Positions 1-10,927 are shown, numbered from the stretch's first letter. The stretch is 64,000 nucleotides of DNA from Parietichytrium sp. I65-24A (GCA_012862575.1 BLSF01000097.1:1-64000), one strand, 5' to 3'. Notes: generated by a model not told the origin, from the letters alone. Translations and numbers: made by a program.

Positions 1-2604
1 GTCCAACGCGAATTCGGCGTAATACACGTGCCCTTGCTCAAGGCGCGGACCCCAAGAGCTATGCCACTTGTTTGCTTGTTGGGCCTGAACCAATTTATGC
101 GGCGGTAGATACAGTAAGCCCCCCAAGTAGTCCGTGGAATATCGAGTTGGAAGCATACTCCTTGGTTCGACTAAATGAGCATCGATTAATTCTAGCGAAG
201 TTCGGCGACCACGAAGCCCGGCAACGAAGGCAAGCTCTTCAGTTGGCACAAGTCCGGGTGGCAACATTCCGCAGAGCTCCCAAGAACCTCGGCTCGAGCA
301 AAGTAAGGTGAGAACTCGGCGAGATTCAAGGTCAACTTCTAGCAGCAACCCAAAGGTGGCATTGGAAAACGTTTGGTTCGGCCCAGAAACAGGAATAGTG
401 AGTTTCCCTCCTGCAAAAATATCGATTTTGTTAGCGTGAATGCAAAACCCGTAACCTCGGCCTGGTGCATCCCCAAGTACCACGTTTTTAGCAGGATCTT
501 CCAAAGGTATTCCTCTTGGTGCTAACCCGACAGAAGCATATCCATTTTGTCCAAGAAAAACCCGGAAGGTGAGAAGAACGGACTCCGTTGGCCGAACGAC
601 CCGCCTGGTCAACACTCTCCCACTTGGGTCTGGTTGTCCATCATCAGTTGCTGCAAAATGGTCGGACACATGAACCTGGCTTGGCCTGTGGTTTGTTTCG
701 AAGTACCGAAGGTCGAGCTCCCAGTTGAGCGTTTTTCTCACTCGATCGGCGAGAAATCCGCTCCTGACTACACAAACAACGTAGCAGAATTTTGACGATG
801 ACGTATCCTCGACGAATCTGAGCCGTTTCATGTGGGAAACCATTCGGTGAAAGACGTGCTCGCGAAGAAGTCGCTTGCTCTCGGAGCGAAACGACTGCAC
901 ACTCTGTGACTTTTGCACTTCAGAAGAGGCTGTCATCCCGGTCTGAGACTGAATGTCGGACACCACACCACACAAATCGTCTGCGTCGAAGGCGACAAGG
1001 GAACCTTGCTGCCTGCCAGCATGGTGAGCTGCATCTTTAAAGTAGCCAAAGATGTTAGATTCTTCCTTGAGGTATTCGTGCCTGTCCGAATCAACCACAA
1101 ATGTGCTTCCCGCATTCAACACGACAGCGATTTCTGCTGCAATCTCTCTCGTGGGTGTCGGTGCTGGCTGCAGAGGGCAAGATATGGTTTGAATCGCACC
1201 CGAAACATGTTCAAGTGTCAGAAGGCCGGCCGAGAGATCGTAGACTATCAAACCTGAAAGGCTTGGTGCGGTAGTCGCCTCTCTGATGGCGGCTGTTGGG
1301 AGCCGGCCACGATTCGCACGTGGCTGATACTCAAGTAAGTCTTGATCCATAGAGCTATTAACAACCATCTTTGCTGACTCTTGAAGAAGAACATAGAATT
1401 CATCCGGGGTGGTCTGATTCATCGCGTGATCTGGAAATTGGCTGTTCAGGTTGGGTGAACGTTGCTCATCTATAACAAATGCTGCCATTTGCTTTAGTGC
1501 TGCGCCGGTAAAGTTCATCAAGCGAACGTCCATGTCGTAGCGAGCCCAACGAACGTCATCATTCAAGTGTGATTGCAAACGGGTATCAAACTGTCGGGCC
1601 AAAATACTTCTTCTTTCCGACATACTTGGTCTGCCGACATAAATTTGCAGGTCGAGCCGACCAGGACGGGTGAGGGCTTCGTCAAGATGCTCACGGCGAT
1701 TGGTAGTTCCAATGACGAGCACATTTGGGGCTTGTGTGTCAAATTGTGCGAGAAGTGTATTCACTCGACTTACACCATGCTCTGTTGAGCTGGACGTCCT
1801 CTTTGCGCCACTGCTGTCAATCTCTTCGAACAGAGCCAGAGAAGGAGTCCGCGGGTATATCGCTGCATCTGCCCAAATTTTGCGAATCTTGCTCTCTGTC
1901 TCACCGTAATATTTGCTGCTCAGGATGTCTCCACCACCATTGAAAACTTTTCGAAACCCAAACTTTACCAACAATTGGCTGAAAGCTGATTTTCCAGTTC
2001 CTGGAGGCCCATAAAAGAGAACACCACGTCTTGAAAGCGTCGCATTGTCGCAAACAAGGTAGTTGAGGATTCTCTTCTCCACTTCATCAAGAACACTCTT
2101 GTTGAGAAAGTCTTTTTGGTCCTGGCCACGAAGAATGCGTAGCTGTTGAGCAACGACAGAAGGCTGCAGCAAACTGAGATTGGCTCCCGAGGTCACTTCT
2201 AGAAAGAAGTGGTACACGGGGTGCGGTATGCCGTCGAGTTGTGCCCACTCACCATCCACGTGCCCGGCAGCTTGGGCATCTTGAATCGTCCGAATTTCAG
2301 CGTCTTGAGCAAAATCGCCCTTGAGAAACTCCGTGAGTTCGCCACTCGATTGGCCATTTTGAACTTGGAGAGAAAATCCGCAACCTTTAAAGGAAAACGA
2401 GAGTATAGATTTGCTGCTGATTTTGAGGATGACAGGGGGATTGTCCACTTCGGCTTCGTCAACTGGTACTTTCGCTACTCCTCCCTGACGCAGTACTTTT
2501 AGGATCCACTCGTGCACTTGTTCACCTTTCACGTGCTTGCATATTTCAGTTACTCGCCCCACGAGCGATTCGGCTGCCACAAAGCAAGTGATTTCAATTG
2601 CCAT
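1..2604 (-). CDS. NSF-like AAA ATPase with degenerate second AAA domain, partial (3' end off window)
   Basis: The frame is open from the ATG at 2604 to the window edge (868 codons seen), with an in-frame stop upstream at about 2757. Residues 199-206 are the Walker A GPPGTGKS. Walker B is LALFEEID at 256-263, with Glu in place of the usual first Asp. Sensor-1 Asn is N302 (VLVIGTTNR), and RPGR at 313-316 carries the arginine fingers. This core most resembles the D1 domain of NSF/Sec18, the ATPase that disassembles SNARE complexes. Residues 489-548 align with the NSF D2 domain after its Walker A and contain a Walker-B-like SLVAFDADD, but I find no P-loop, so D2 is probably inactive. The first 190 residues do not look like the NSF N domain. 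Residues 669-760 look like a SPRY/B30.2 fold (YASVGLAP, LGDAPGRGYGF, LLLEVDL); this is tentative. It is divergent from the lipase gene. The AAA call is secure; the cellular role is inferred. Confidence 0.85.
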   Translation of the reverse strand, partial: MAIEITCFVAAESLVGRVTEICKHVKGEQVHEWILKVLRQGGVAKVPVDEAEVDNPPVILKISSKSILSFSFKGCGFSLQVQNGQSSGELTEFLKGDFAQDAEIRTIQDAQAAGHVDGEWAQLDGIPHPVYHFFLEVTSGANLSLLQPSVVAQQLRILRGQDQKDFLNKSVLDEVEKRILNYLVCDNATLSRRGVLFYGPPGTGKSAFSQLLVKFGFRKVFNGGGDILSSKYYGETESKIRKIWADAAIYPRTPSLALFEEIDSSGAKRTSSSTEHGVSRVNTLLAQFDTQAPNVLVIGTTNRREHLDEALTRPGRLDLQIYVGRPSMSERRSILARQFDTRLQSHLNDDVRWARYDMDVRLMNFTGAALKQMAAFVIDEQRSPNLNSQFPDHAMNQTTPDEFYVLLQESAKMVVNSSMDQDLLEYQPRANRGRLPTAAIREATTAPSLSGLIVYDLSAGLLTLEHVSGAIQTISCPLQPAPTPTREIAAEIAVVLNAGSTFVVDSDRHEYLKEESNIFGYFKDAAHHAGRQQGSLVAFDADDLCGVVSDIQSQTGMTASSEVQKSQSVQSFRSESKRLLREHVFHRMVSHMKRLRFVEDTSSSKFCYVVCVVRSGFLADRVRKTLNWELDLRYFETNHRPSQVHVSDHFAATDDGQPDPSGRVLTRRVVRPTESVLLTFRVFLGQNGYASVGLAPRGIPLEDPAKNVVLGDAPGRGYGFCIHANKIDIFAGGKLTIPVSGPNQTFSNATFGLLLEVDLESRRVLTLLCSSRGSWELCGMLPPGLVPTEELAFVAGLRGRRTSLELIDAHLVEPRSMLPTRYSTDYLGGLLYLPPHKLVQAQQANKWHSSWGPRLEQGHVYYAEFALD

Positions 2605-4888
2605 TTTCCTTTCCGTCCCGAAGATATCTCTTCCGCTCCCTGCTCCGCTGTTGACGTTTTCACTCTCGCACTTTCGCTTGGCGTCACGTCTGGCTTGTTC
2701 TGTCGAGTTTGGGGTTTGCCTTTCCTTCTTTTCGCGAAAGGTCCATGCGGACAATCAATTTTGACGAATTCGGGTAACGCTCATTGAAATTGTGATGAAG
2801 GGCAAAGCAAAAGTCACCGAGACTGTTTCGTCCAAGTAGAAGCTCTGTAAAAGACTAGCTAGCTAGAGAGTAGTAGAGCCTAGCGTTCCCGTGAAATTTG
2901 AATCGTATTGGTACCCGCATAAAGACGAAGAGAGTCCGAAGGAGATCAAAATTCGCAGTCAAAGCGACGATGGGGTAGGCATGTCCTGTCCTACCACTCT
3001 GGCGAGATTAGAACAGCGGCGGTAGACGTTCTTGCGAGACGAAAAAACGTACGTTGCGTTGGGTGCAGCGCGCAGCATGCGCCGCGGACAGTGCGGACCC
3101 ACATAAAATCTGTGCTTGCTAGGACAAATGATAGTGAGCAAAGAGCTCAAAGAGATTCAAAGAGCGCGGAAAGCTGGATCGCTTTGCAGTTTTGAAATCC
3201 ATGCTGAACATCACCATCGCCTGGCACGTGTCGTTTGTCGTTTTCTAGCAGCCTGCACTTGCTGGACTTGCTGGTCGTAAACATAAACTCTTTGTGTGCG
3301 TACCACGATCACCTAAATTCTACTTTGTAAGGCGAAAGGTACTTCGAAACCTTCTGCTTCGCACGTTCTATGTACCGGTAGAGGAACTTACTCTGCCACG
3401 CGCAAGTCGCCAATCAAGCATTCCAGCATCTTCCAACAGCCCACCTCTGAGATCTTGCGCGCGCTTCTGGCCGCGTTGGTTGGAGTGGACTAGTCAAGAG
3501 CCGGCGTCTTATCTCCATCTAAAGCTATGGCAGAGGTTGCCGTTCGCTTCCGCTGGATCATCATGATGATGACGGATGATGATCATGACAATCATTATCT
3601 CCGATGGAAGTGCGAGCGAAAACACAGACGCGAGTCTGGCGTTGAACTAGTACTCAAGTACGCATCGACCAATAGAATGTCTGCGCTTTCAAGCACTTGC
3701 ATCCGGTCGCTTTATTTGCAAGTTGGGCAGTTTCGATTTTCACAGTTAACACACTCAACACAAAATTCTTCGTCCTTGAAGACAGCGAGCAGTGGTATGT
3801 GATAGTGTATGCTGCCTTGCTGCCTTAGGCAAATGATCCGCTTTGGGTTGGGTGTCGTGCGGGTCTCCGAAAAGCAGACCCGGAATTTTGTTCCAGAAGT
3901 CCGAGGTTGATCATGTCTAGTGGCTTCGAAAGCTGCTAATGTGTACAGTAAGGCATGGGCACGTATAGAACTGGGTCGTGTACTGTGCAATCTCCGTTCT
4001 GAGAGTGAACACAAATTCACAAACTGAATGAAGTTCAGCTCAGTCTGCACAGTGCAGACTGCTATCCTTCCTTACATCCTCAAGAGGTATACAATAGTAG
4101 TGTTAAGCATGCACACAATCTCGTCGAGTTTTGGACCGGGAGATGGATAGATATGTTCACAAGTAGCAACTCAAAAGTTGAAGATCGTTGAGCAGCCTGC
4201 GACTTGCTTCTCCCACGCCCACCACAATCTCATTTTCTTTGCGAGAAGGGTCAGTAGAAACTCACTGGGAGATTCTCCGACACGCACCACCTCCATGAAA
4301 TTCGAAAGACAATCTGCACTGTTCCAGCAGCGTTCCTGCGTGGCAAAGAAAGTGCATCGGGTACAGCGCCGCTGGCAGTGTGGACCCAAATATCATTTGT
4401 GCAAGCATAGTAAACTAAGGCGGAGTAGGGGAGTGTCACTTTTTGTTTTGCCTTGTCTTGCTGTCTTCTCGTTGCCATCCCACATGACAGGCATCCAAAC
4501 TTGAAAGAAGAAGCCTACGTTGGCAATCTTCTCAGCTATTCTAAAAAGACCGCCACTGGCTGGCTTTGATTGACGTTTTCTTCAATAAACATGGTCATTC
4601 ATTTGAACAAAAGTAAGAATAGATCACGAGATCAAGTTAAAAAAATATGTGGGATTGCAGCCGAGCTCGCAAAGTCACGGTATGCATTTCAGGATCAGCT
4701 CGTAGTTGGAGGCAGGCGTTTCAAGTGCGTTGCTCCAAATTTGGTTCGCTTCGAGCAATCAACCTTTGCTCCCATTCTTTGTCTCACCAAAGTCTTGCTT
4801 TTTATCGAAGGTAGCAACAGCAGCAACAACGCGCGGCCGACAGCGAGGATCACGCAGGGTAAAGGAGCGGAGAACAAGTAGCGGCGCG
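2605..4888. other. Divergent intergenic region between the AAA and lipase genes
   Basis: The region is 2.28 kb with no convincing gene; the short open frames on both strands look random. It holds the 12-base run CTAGCTAGCTAG at 2855-2866 and a pair of diverged copies of one segment (see the repeat entry). Both promoters must lie here. I recognise no TATA-like or other core motif. Confidence 0.6.
3010..4430. repeat. Diverged duplicate segment pair (about 3010-3150 and 4318-4430)
   Basis: The two segments share an ordered series of words, for example cgccgcggacagtgcggacc near 3079 and cgccgctggcagtgtggacc near 4368, followed by similar ATAAATCTGTGC-like and ATCATTTGTGC-like stretches. Their translations also match loosely in one minus frame (GPHCPRR versus GPHCQRR). 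Identity is moderate with small gaps. This could be an old local duplication or two copies of a dispersed element. Nothing shows it is coding. Confidence 0.4.
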
Positions 4889-6316
4889 ATGGGAGGAAAA
4901 GTCTTCAAGGCCGTTGCAAGGGTCGTGAGCACTGCGATCAAAGTGTCAGTGTGTTTCGCTCCGGGAGCTGGGCCGACGCTTTTGCTTAGAACCATGGGGT
5001 TGCAAGCGATCTCCTTGGTAGCGCCCAAGCTTGGCAGATACAGTGGGATTTTGCTACAAGTCACAGCAGCAGATGCGACACCAGAGACGCTCTTCAGGAC
5101 CATTGCGCAGAGCGTGGGCAACAGGGAGATTTGCGCAGTTCTGGAGTTCACAGACCCTCTAGCCCCCGCCCACCTTGGAGCCACCAAAGCTTTCCTCATT
5201 CTGACCAAACAAGATACCGCACTGGAGGTGTTCGCGCTACTGCAGCCACATCTCACAACAGGTGGAAGCTCTGGATATTCTGATCATGGATTTACAGAGC
5301 ACGAAACAAATCAACTTTTAAAACGGCTGGAAGAGGCGTCGTCAGCCGAAGATGCGCAACGCATCACGCGAGAGTTCATCGAAGAGAGAGAAACTCAATA
5401 CGCAGCCAATCAACCTAATTTTCCACGACCCGAGACGTATGGGCGGGACCCAAACCACGCACCTCCGTCCCCCCTTCCAAATAAAGTCACAAGAGCGCGT
5501 ACTTTGGCAAACATGTTGTTTCAAACAGAGGTTGACGTTCGCCGCGTCACGGAGAGGCAAAAAACTCACGCTATTTTCGCTCATGGGGTCTATTTTTGCA
5601 AAGAAGGACCGAGTTTGGACCCCATGACGAATATGAGAATGTATCTTGCCTCCAAAGAAGTTCAGCAAGTGATAGGAGAACGCTGGGTGTGTCGCAAGGC
5701 AACGCAGGATTATGCAATATTTCAAAACGAAACCACGAGGGAGTCTGTCGTTGCGTACAGGGGGACCTCTACATGGCTCGGAGAGGACATGGTGGAGAAC
5801 GTGCTGTCGTGCTTTGGAGTGAGCCTTCGAGCTTTAAGTACATCTCACGAAGTTGCAACCGAGGTTCTTGCAATGCAAAGCGAAGGGTACAACGTTCAGA
5901 TGACTGGGCACTCGTATGGCGGGAGTCTTGCCCGGTTTTCTGCCTCAATTCTTGATCTTGAGGCGACAACGTTTTCAGCGCAAGGACTTGCGCATGTGCA
6001 TGACCCCGACTTTACCTTACTTCAGCGGCACAACTCTTCTCGTGGGCGAGTGACAGAGTACATGGACCCGAGGGACCCCAGTGCATGGGTTGGAAACAAC
6101 CCACGCTCCTATCGTTTCATCAAATCCAGTGCAGGCTCTCACTCCATGATTGGTCTGTTAAGGACATTAACAGGTGGAAACTTTCCCGAAAGTTTTGAGC
6201 TCCCTGGCCAAGGCAGTACCTGTACAGACGAGGAACGCGTTCAACAGGAAAAGACGGGCACAATCGAGTTTCGTGCAGATGGTTTTGTCATCCATCAAGC
6301 ACCTAGCGAACCGTGA
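4889..6316 (+). CDS. Class 3 (alpha/beta-hydrolase) lipase-like protein
   Basis: The 475-residue protein starts at ATG 4889, the first ATG in this frame; the open frame reaches back to 4706 only through non-ATG codons. The C-terminal half has the class 3 lipase layout: an oxyanion-hole motif VAYRGT followed by TW, then the nucleophile elbow GHSYGG with Ser342, an Asp in YMDPRDPSAW (D393 or D396) and a His in GSHSMIG (H418). Together they make a plausible Ser-Asp-His triad. The family hydrolyses acyl esters of glycerolipids; the substrate here is unknown. The first 260 residues are not recognisable apart from a hydrophobic stretch near residues 10-50, which could be a signal or membrane anchor but is not a clean signal peptide. 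It is single exon and divergent from the AAA gene. Confidence 0.8.
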   Translation: MGGKVFKAVARVVSTAIKVSVCFAPGAGPTLLLRTMGLQAISLVAPKLGRYSGILLQVTAADATPETLFRTIAQSVGNREICAVLEFTDPLAPAHLGATKAFLILTKQDTALEVFALLQPHLTTGGSSGYSDHGFTEHETNQLLKRLEEASSAEDAQRITREFIEERETQYAANQPNFPRPETYGRDPNHAPPSPLPNKVTRARTLANMLFQTEVDVRRVTERQKTHAIFAHGVYFCKEGPSLDPMTNMRMYLASKEVQQVIGERWVCRKATQDYAIFQNETTRESVVAYRGTSTWLGEDMVENVLSCFGVSLRALSTSHEVATEVLAMQSEGYNVQMTGHSYGGSLARFSASILDLEATTFSAQGLAHVHDPDFTLLQRHNSSRGRVTEYMDPRDPSAWVGNNPRSYRFIKSSAGSHSMIGLLRTLTGGNFPESFELPGQGSTCTDEERVQQEKTGTIEFRADGFVIHQAPSEP

Positions 6317-7366
6317 TTACGTGAAGCGTCCGAGTTGTTGTTGTTGTTGCCGACAGTGGACTTTAAAGAAACGTTCACTCCTTCGAGACCGACAGCTTCT
6401 GGGAGATGCTAACCCTAGAGTGCGCGATACAAAGGAAAGAGTTTTTTTATTTCTTGATACAAAGTGCTCGCAGGATCCTCAAGTTCCATCGTGTTTCCAT
6501 CTCCTCGATTCGCTCAACCATCTGCTAGTAGAGGAGTTATCTAAATAAACTATTCTGATCTAAACAACTAATCTGCCCTTTTATCCAGCCCGCACAGCCC
6601 GCTGTGGGATAATTTTTTCTGCACTCTCGAATAAGTTTTGTGCGAAACAACAAATCGTTTCTGACTTACACAAACGAACATTCCACCTATTCCACCTCCA
6701 AGATCTACTAGGCTATCTCCAAGCCGATCTGGTTAAGGTCAACATTAGTAGTATGAATCACCACCGTTTTGCAGGTTTATCTATCAGCATAAAAGAGAAT
6801 ACCTTCCGCCGCTTACTGCATCTATTATGCCCAAGAAAGGTGTACACCCAACGCTAAACGAAACATTAAAGGTGTGTGCTACTCCGGAGCTATGTCAAAC
6901 CGATAAGCTGAGAGTGGTCTTACTATTTGGATAACTAAATCGTATACATACGACAGGAGCCTCTCAGGAGGACTCGCCATGGAAAAGCCTAAGACGAGGA
7001 ATCCTTCCCGTAAGATACGCCTATAGTATCCGATAGCCCTCCTCACAGCAGCAATGAAAACTTTCTGATAGAGAGAGAGAGATAGTAGAGAGAGAGCAAA
7101 AGAGGAAAGAAGAAAAGAAAAAAGAGAGGTTTTTGAGTACCAGGTACTCACAGTCAGCACTGAGGACACTCTCACTCTCACTCTCTCGCCCTCACAACGT
7201 CCGGGAAGAGGAAGGATCCAGGTGCGGGAAACTGCCAACTGCTGTGGGAGAATCGGGATACAGGGGGACAGAGGGACAGGGGGCACAGAGAGAGAGAAGG
7301 AGCCAAGGTGAAGATCAAGGGAGGCGGGTTTCGCGCTGTGAACGAAACGCAGCAAAGGGGAACGAA
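6317..7366. other. Intergenic region with a hairpin and a GA-rich tract
   Basis: The gap between two co-directional genes is 1.05 kb. A dyad at 6580-6613 pairs TTATCC with GGATAA and CACAG with CTGTG; it lies 265 bases past the lipase stop and could mark a 3' end. From 7068 to 7130 the strand is almost pure purine. A GGTACTC-type palindromic motif (tgagtaccaggtactcaca) follows at 7133-7152. No gene is seen. Confidence 0.5.
7068..7128. repeat. GA-rich microsatellite upstream of the MIT-domain gene
   Basis: Runs of GA dinucleotides are broken by tag and aaag. The tract ends about 240 bases before the ATG of the MIT-domain gene. It is one of several short tandem tracts that sit just upstream of start codons in this window. 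Confidence 0.7.
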
Positions 7367-8343
7367 ATGAGGGGCCAGGAGGAGGAAGACGATGTGGCAG
7401 CGCAGCTCAATGCGCTCACGGCTGGATTTAAAGTGAGTTTCGTGCATGTGATTTTGAGCTCAACTCGCAAGTTGTTTAGTTGTTGTTTTGAGAATACATT
7501 GTTGTTTTGAGTATACATTGGACTTGCGGGTTTGTCCCATTTACCTGGACTGGTTGGCAATTTGAACTATTTGAACTCTTTGTTCAATGAATGTGGAATG
7601 ATGGTGCACTGACTCTTGCGTTGTTATTGTTCGCGCCCGAACAGATGGAGATGGGCGAGGAGGAGGAGATTGATCAGGCCGAGGTGAACAAGGTGGTTCG
7701 GGAGGCCATGGCTGCAGCCAATGCCGAGAGGGCCAAGGGCAGGAAAGGAAGCGTAGCGGGAGGAGGCGAGGATGATAGCGCGCCGGACTACGTGTCCGGA
7801 AACGAGTCGCTGCAGCAGGGAATGAAGGCTATTCGTCTGGCTGTGGGCCAGGACTCGCACGGCAAGTTCGGCGCTGCAGCACTGAGTTACAATATGGCAC
7901 TGGAAAAATTTGCCGAGGCTCTTGACTGCCACGTGCCCCCATCGGACGACGCTAAAAAGTCTCTTCTAGAGTCCATGGAGGGGTACCTAAACCGCTTGCT
8001 TGATATTTTACAATCATTCGAAGCCCAATCCGATGTGGGCGCTGTTCATGTTTCAGACACTTGCATTCCTTACACCAAAGTCAGCAATAAGCGGGTGGTG
8101 GTATTTCAGTCCATGTGCAAAGCCGGGTACGGGTGTCTCTCCAGAGGTGTGGAGCTACGGAAGAGGGCCAAAGTCCAAGAGGAAGCCAACGATAAGTGGG
8201 GCGCTTTCCTCCTGTATTCAGAAGCCATCGACTGCCTCGTCGCCTACATGAAGTCCGATGAGAAGGGTGCCACAAACAAGGTGGTAGAAAAAACAATTAT
8301 AGACATGTTAGATAGGGCTGAGGCTCTGAAGAAGGCGTTGTGA
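7367..8343 (+). CDS. Protein with two MIT-like domains
   Basis: There are two exons, 7367-7432 and 7645-8343, with a 212-base GT-AG intron (gtgagttt...gaacag) in phase 0, giving 254 residues. Residues about 65-125 and 170-250 each form a three-helix MIT-like hairpin with the usual small-residue pattern (GKFGAAALSYNMALEKFAEAL; DKWGAFLLYSEAIDCLVAYM). MIT domains bind ESCRT-III tails in endosomal sorting, cytokinesis and autophagy; VPS4 and many kinases use them. No catalytic domain follows, so this may be an adaptor. The acidic, charged N-terminus spans the intron. The joined frame starts at the only ATG close to the donor. The domain call is fairly sure; ESCRT binding is inferred. Confidence 0.75.
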
Positions 8344-8761
8344 GCAAAAGTACCAATGTTATATGAATGAAGAAGACATGCCAATGTGTTTGCTCGTTTT
8401 TGCTATATTTCCTATATATATATATATCCTCAAGTCCGCAATTGCCGGCTTCTCCCTGGCTGGAAAGAGGCCAAGACCTGGAAAAAAATAAGGGAGTTAC
8501 TGAGCGTCATTTTTGTCTAAAGTATTGTGGCAACGACTAGTTTCGTGTATTCTTTCTGTGTGACTTGAATTTCGTAAATTTGTTATCTTTTCATTAGAAC
8601 AAAAAATTTAAAAAGCTGCAACGACATGCTCACCATACACACATGGATTTCCCAAAGAGTTCTCTAGCCCAGTTTTGAGACATGCTTTGTTCCGCGTTTC
8701 ATTAATAGTTGCAATCAGAAAAAGCCAACTGCTCGAGGGATCTGATTGAAAAAAGGACAGA
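8344..8761. other. Short convergent spacer
   Basis: This 418-base spacer lies between the 3' ends of the MIT-domain and coiled-coil genes. It holds an AT run (tatatatatatat) at about 8411-8427. I see nothing else. Confidence 0.5.
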
Positions 8762-10927
8762 TTAGTGTGCCGCGGAATATCCTCCTGTTGGGTTCTGCCG
8801 CGCTCTGTTGCCGTTGAACAGCGCCCTCTTGGTCGCCAAACTGCTGGTCGCTTCCTCGGAAGGCTTATGGTCCTCGTCTCTGTTTGGCTCAATGCTTTTC
8901 CTCCAGCCACGCTCCGGACGAGGGTACAACAGCGAATTGATGTCACCTTCCACATCATTTTCAGTGCTGTCGATGCTAGTTTGTGGCGCAATATCGAATA
9001 GATTGACCCCAATCTCAAGTTTCGAAGGCTGTTCCCCTTCTTCCGGCAACGGCAAAGGGGCGCGCTGTTGGCTTCTCTCGACAGACTTTGAGCGAGCTCG
9101 CCGGATCTTTTCCTGATTTTGTTGCTGTTGCAAAGCCTTTTGTTGCTGATATTGTTTTTGGAGCTTGTCCCGCTCGTCCTTCCGCTGTTGCCGGAGCTTC
9201 ATTTCCTTCTCCACTCTCTTGACCGCCGTTGCGCCGGTCGTTGCAGCCGTTCTAGCGCTTGCGCTGCTGTCCATGCTGTGCATGCTACTCTGACTCACAG
9301 GGCGTTTATGCGGAGCAACTGACGGGCCGCCGGAGCTAGATTTGGCGTCTTTGCTCCCGTCTTCTGGCTTGCGGGCTTCTTTTGAGGGCTTTGAAGGTTT
9401 CGGAGACTTTGATCTGCCAGACCGAAGTGATTCTTCGCGTTGCGGAGATGCTTCGTCTGCTGGGCTCGACTCCTCTTTAGCACAAGCGGCGTCGCTGCAC
9501 TCATCCGAGGCTGCTGGAGCTGCTTCCGCGCTCCTTGCCGGTTCCTTAGGCTCCGGCTTGGTCTCTGAGGCGTTTCCGTTGTCCGTGTCGCTAGATGGAT
9601 GGATTCTGCGATTGTTGCGCTTGCCTTTGATTGCAGCCCCAATTCCATTGCTTGCCTGCTTCACGCCCGGAGAGTCTTTTGGCTTGGCTGCTGAGGCAGC
9701 GGCCGTCGGTTCGTTCTGTACAGTTTGACCAACCTCAGGCTTGATCTCAGCTTTGGAAGAAGCCTTTGATGTTGGAGCAAGCTTTGGCGTCCTCGAAGCT
9801 GGCGACTTTTGCACTGGCTGCTGGGTCTGAGCCTGCGCACGAGGGCCCTTCATTCCCTTGGTTGCCTTTGGGTACGATGCTTTTGCTGGTGAAGGGGTCG
9901 GCTGAGAGGTTTGGTCCCCGCTACTCTTGAGAAGAAAGTCGAGACTAATATTGCGGGCTTGTAGTGCCACTTTAACGCGCTCAAGAGTCCTGATGGCATC
10001 TTCTTGTTCCGACTCTCTTCCGTTTTCATCTTCCTCCTCTACGTCAAGTTCTGCAGGGTGAACTACTTTCTCCTCGGCATTGTTGTTTGCTTGCTGAGCA
10101 ATTTGTAGACTGCTTTCCACGTTCTCAAGCTTTGCTTGGAGCGCTTGGATCTCCGCCTCCAGTTCGCTTATTCTGGACTTTGTCTCCCTTTCAACGGCAG
10201 CCCGCGCTTTTTGCACATCGATTTTGAGTGACGCCTCTCGAGCCTTTCCAGCTTGGACTTCCTCGTTGAGTGTTTCTTTCTCCGTCTTCGTCTTGGCGAG
10301 CTCGGCGTTAATTTTGGAGGTTTCATTCTCTGCAGCAAGGAGCTTCTTCTTCGACTCTTCGAGTGCAGAATTATGACTTTGTACAGACTCGTCCAGTCTC
10401 TCCTGAAGAGCCGCAGCGGCAGCTTCGTGCTCGTCTTTCTCTGCTCTGAGTGTATCTAACTCGCCTTGTAGACGTTCCATGGACTGGCGTGCTTCGCGAG
10501 AGACCTTTTCAATCTCTTTTTTCGCGCGCTGAGCATTGGACCCACCTTGCTCGAATTTTTCCACTTTGCGTCTCTCCTCTTGCAGAGACTGTTCGGCGGA
10601 CTCTCTGAGTGACTTCTCCTTCTTGGCACTCTTGACAGCGTTACGCTTCTTCTCCTCTGCTTCGTGTTTTGCTTTGAGCATTGAGTCCGCTTTCTCATTT
10701 GCTTCAGCAAGCAGAGACTCCAGCTTACTTTTTTCAGATCCCCAGGCTTCCTTCTGGCTATCCAGCTCCCCAGCTAGCTGCTCTTTGTGCTCTTCAGCCT
10801 CTTGGATCTTTTGCTTGAGCTCATCGCGCAACCGCTTGACTTCCTTTCCCCGCTTTTCGGAAGTCTGATTGGCCTGCCGCAACTGGCTCTCCAGAAGCTT
10901 CACTCTTTCGTCCGAAACGCCTCTCAT
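8762..10927 (-). CDS. Large coiled-coil protein with a disordered C-terminal half
   Basis: The 721-residue protein comes from one exon and starts at ATG 10927. Residues 1-300 are a nearly unbroken heptad coiled coil rich in E, K, Q, A and L, with almost no proline. Residues 300-330 are acidic. Residues 340-600 are low-complexity S/P/K/A. A second charged Q/K/R helix spans about 565-625 (KEMKLRQQRKDERDKLQKQYQQQ). A short conserved-looking tail has KLEIGVNLFDIA and SLLYPRPERGWRKS. It has no transmembrane segment and no enzyme motif. I do not recognise the family. The architecture resembles golgins, centrosomal scaffolds or cytoskeletal linkers, but that is only by analogy. The base composition and length make a chance frame very unlikely. 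Confidence 0.8.
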   Translation of the reverse strand: MRGVSDERVKLLESQLRQANQTSEKRGKEVKRLRDELKQKIQEAEEHKEQLAGELDSQKEAWGSEKSKLESLLAEANEKADSMLKAKHEAEEKKRNAVKSAKKEKSLRESAEQSLQEERRKVEKFEQGGSNAQRAKKEIEKVSREARQSMERLQGELDTLRAEKDEHEAAAAALQERLDESVQSHNSALEESKKKLLAAENETSKINAELAKTKTEKETLNEEVQAGKAREASLKIDVQKARAAVERETKSRISELEAEIQALQAKLENVESSLQIAQQANNNAEEKVVHPAELDVEEEDENGRESEQEDAIRTLERVKVALQARNISLDFLLKSSGDQTSQPTPSPAKASYPKATKGMKGPRAQAQTQQPVQKSPASRTPKLAPTSKASSKAEIKPEVGQTVQNEPTAAASAAKPKDSPGVKQASNGIGAAIKGKRNNRRIHPSSDTDNGNASETKPEPKEPARSAEAAPAASDECSDAACAKEESSPADEASPQREESLRSGRSKSPKPSKPSKEARKPEDGSKDAKSSSGGPSVAPHKRPVSQSSMHSMDSSASARTAATTGATAVKRVEKEMKLRQQRKDERDKLQKQYQQQKALQQQQNQEKIRRARSKSVERSQQRAPLPLPEEGEQPSKLEIGVNLFDIAPQTSIDSTENDVEGDINSLLYPRPERGWRKSIEPNRDEDHKPSEEATSSLATKRALFNGNRARQNPTGGYSAAH

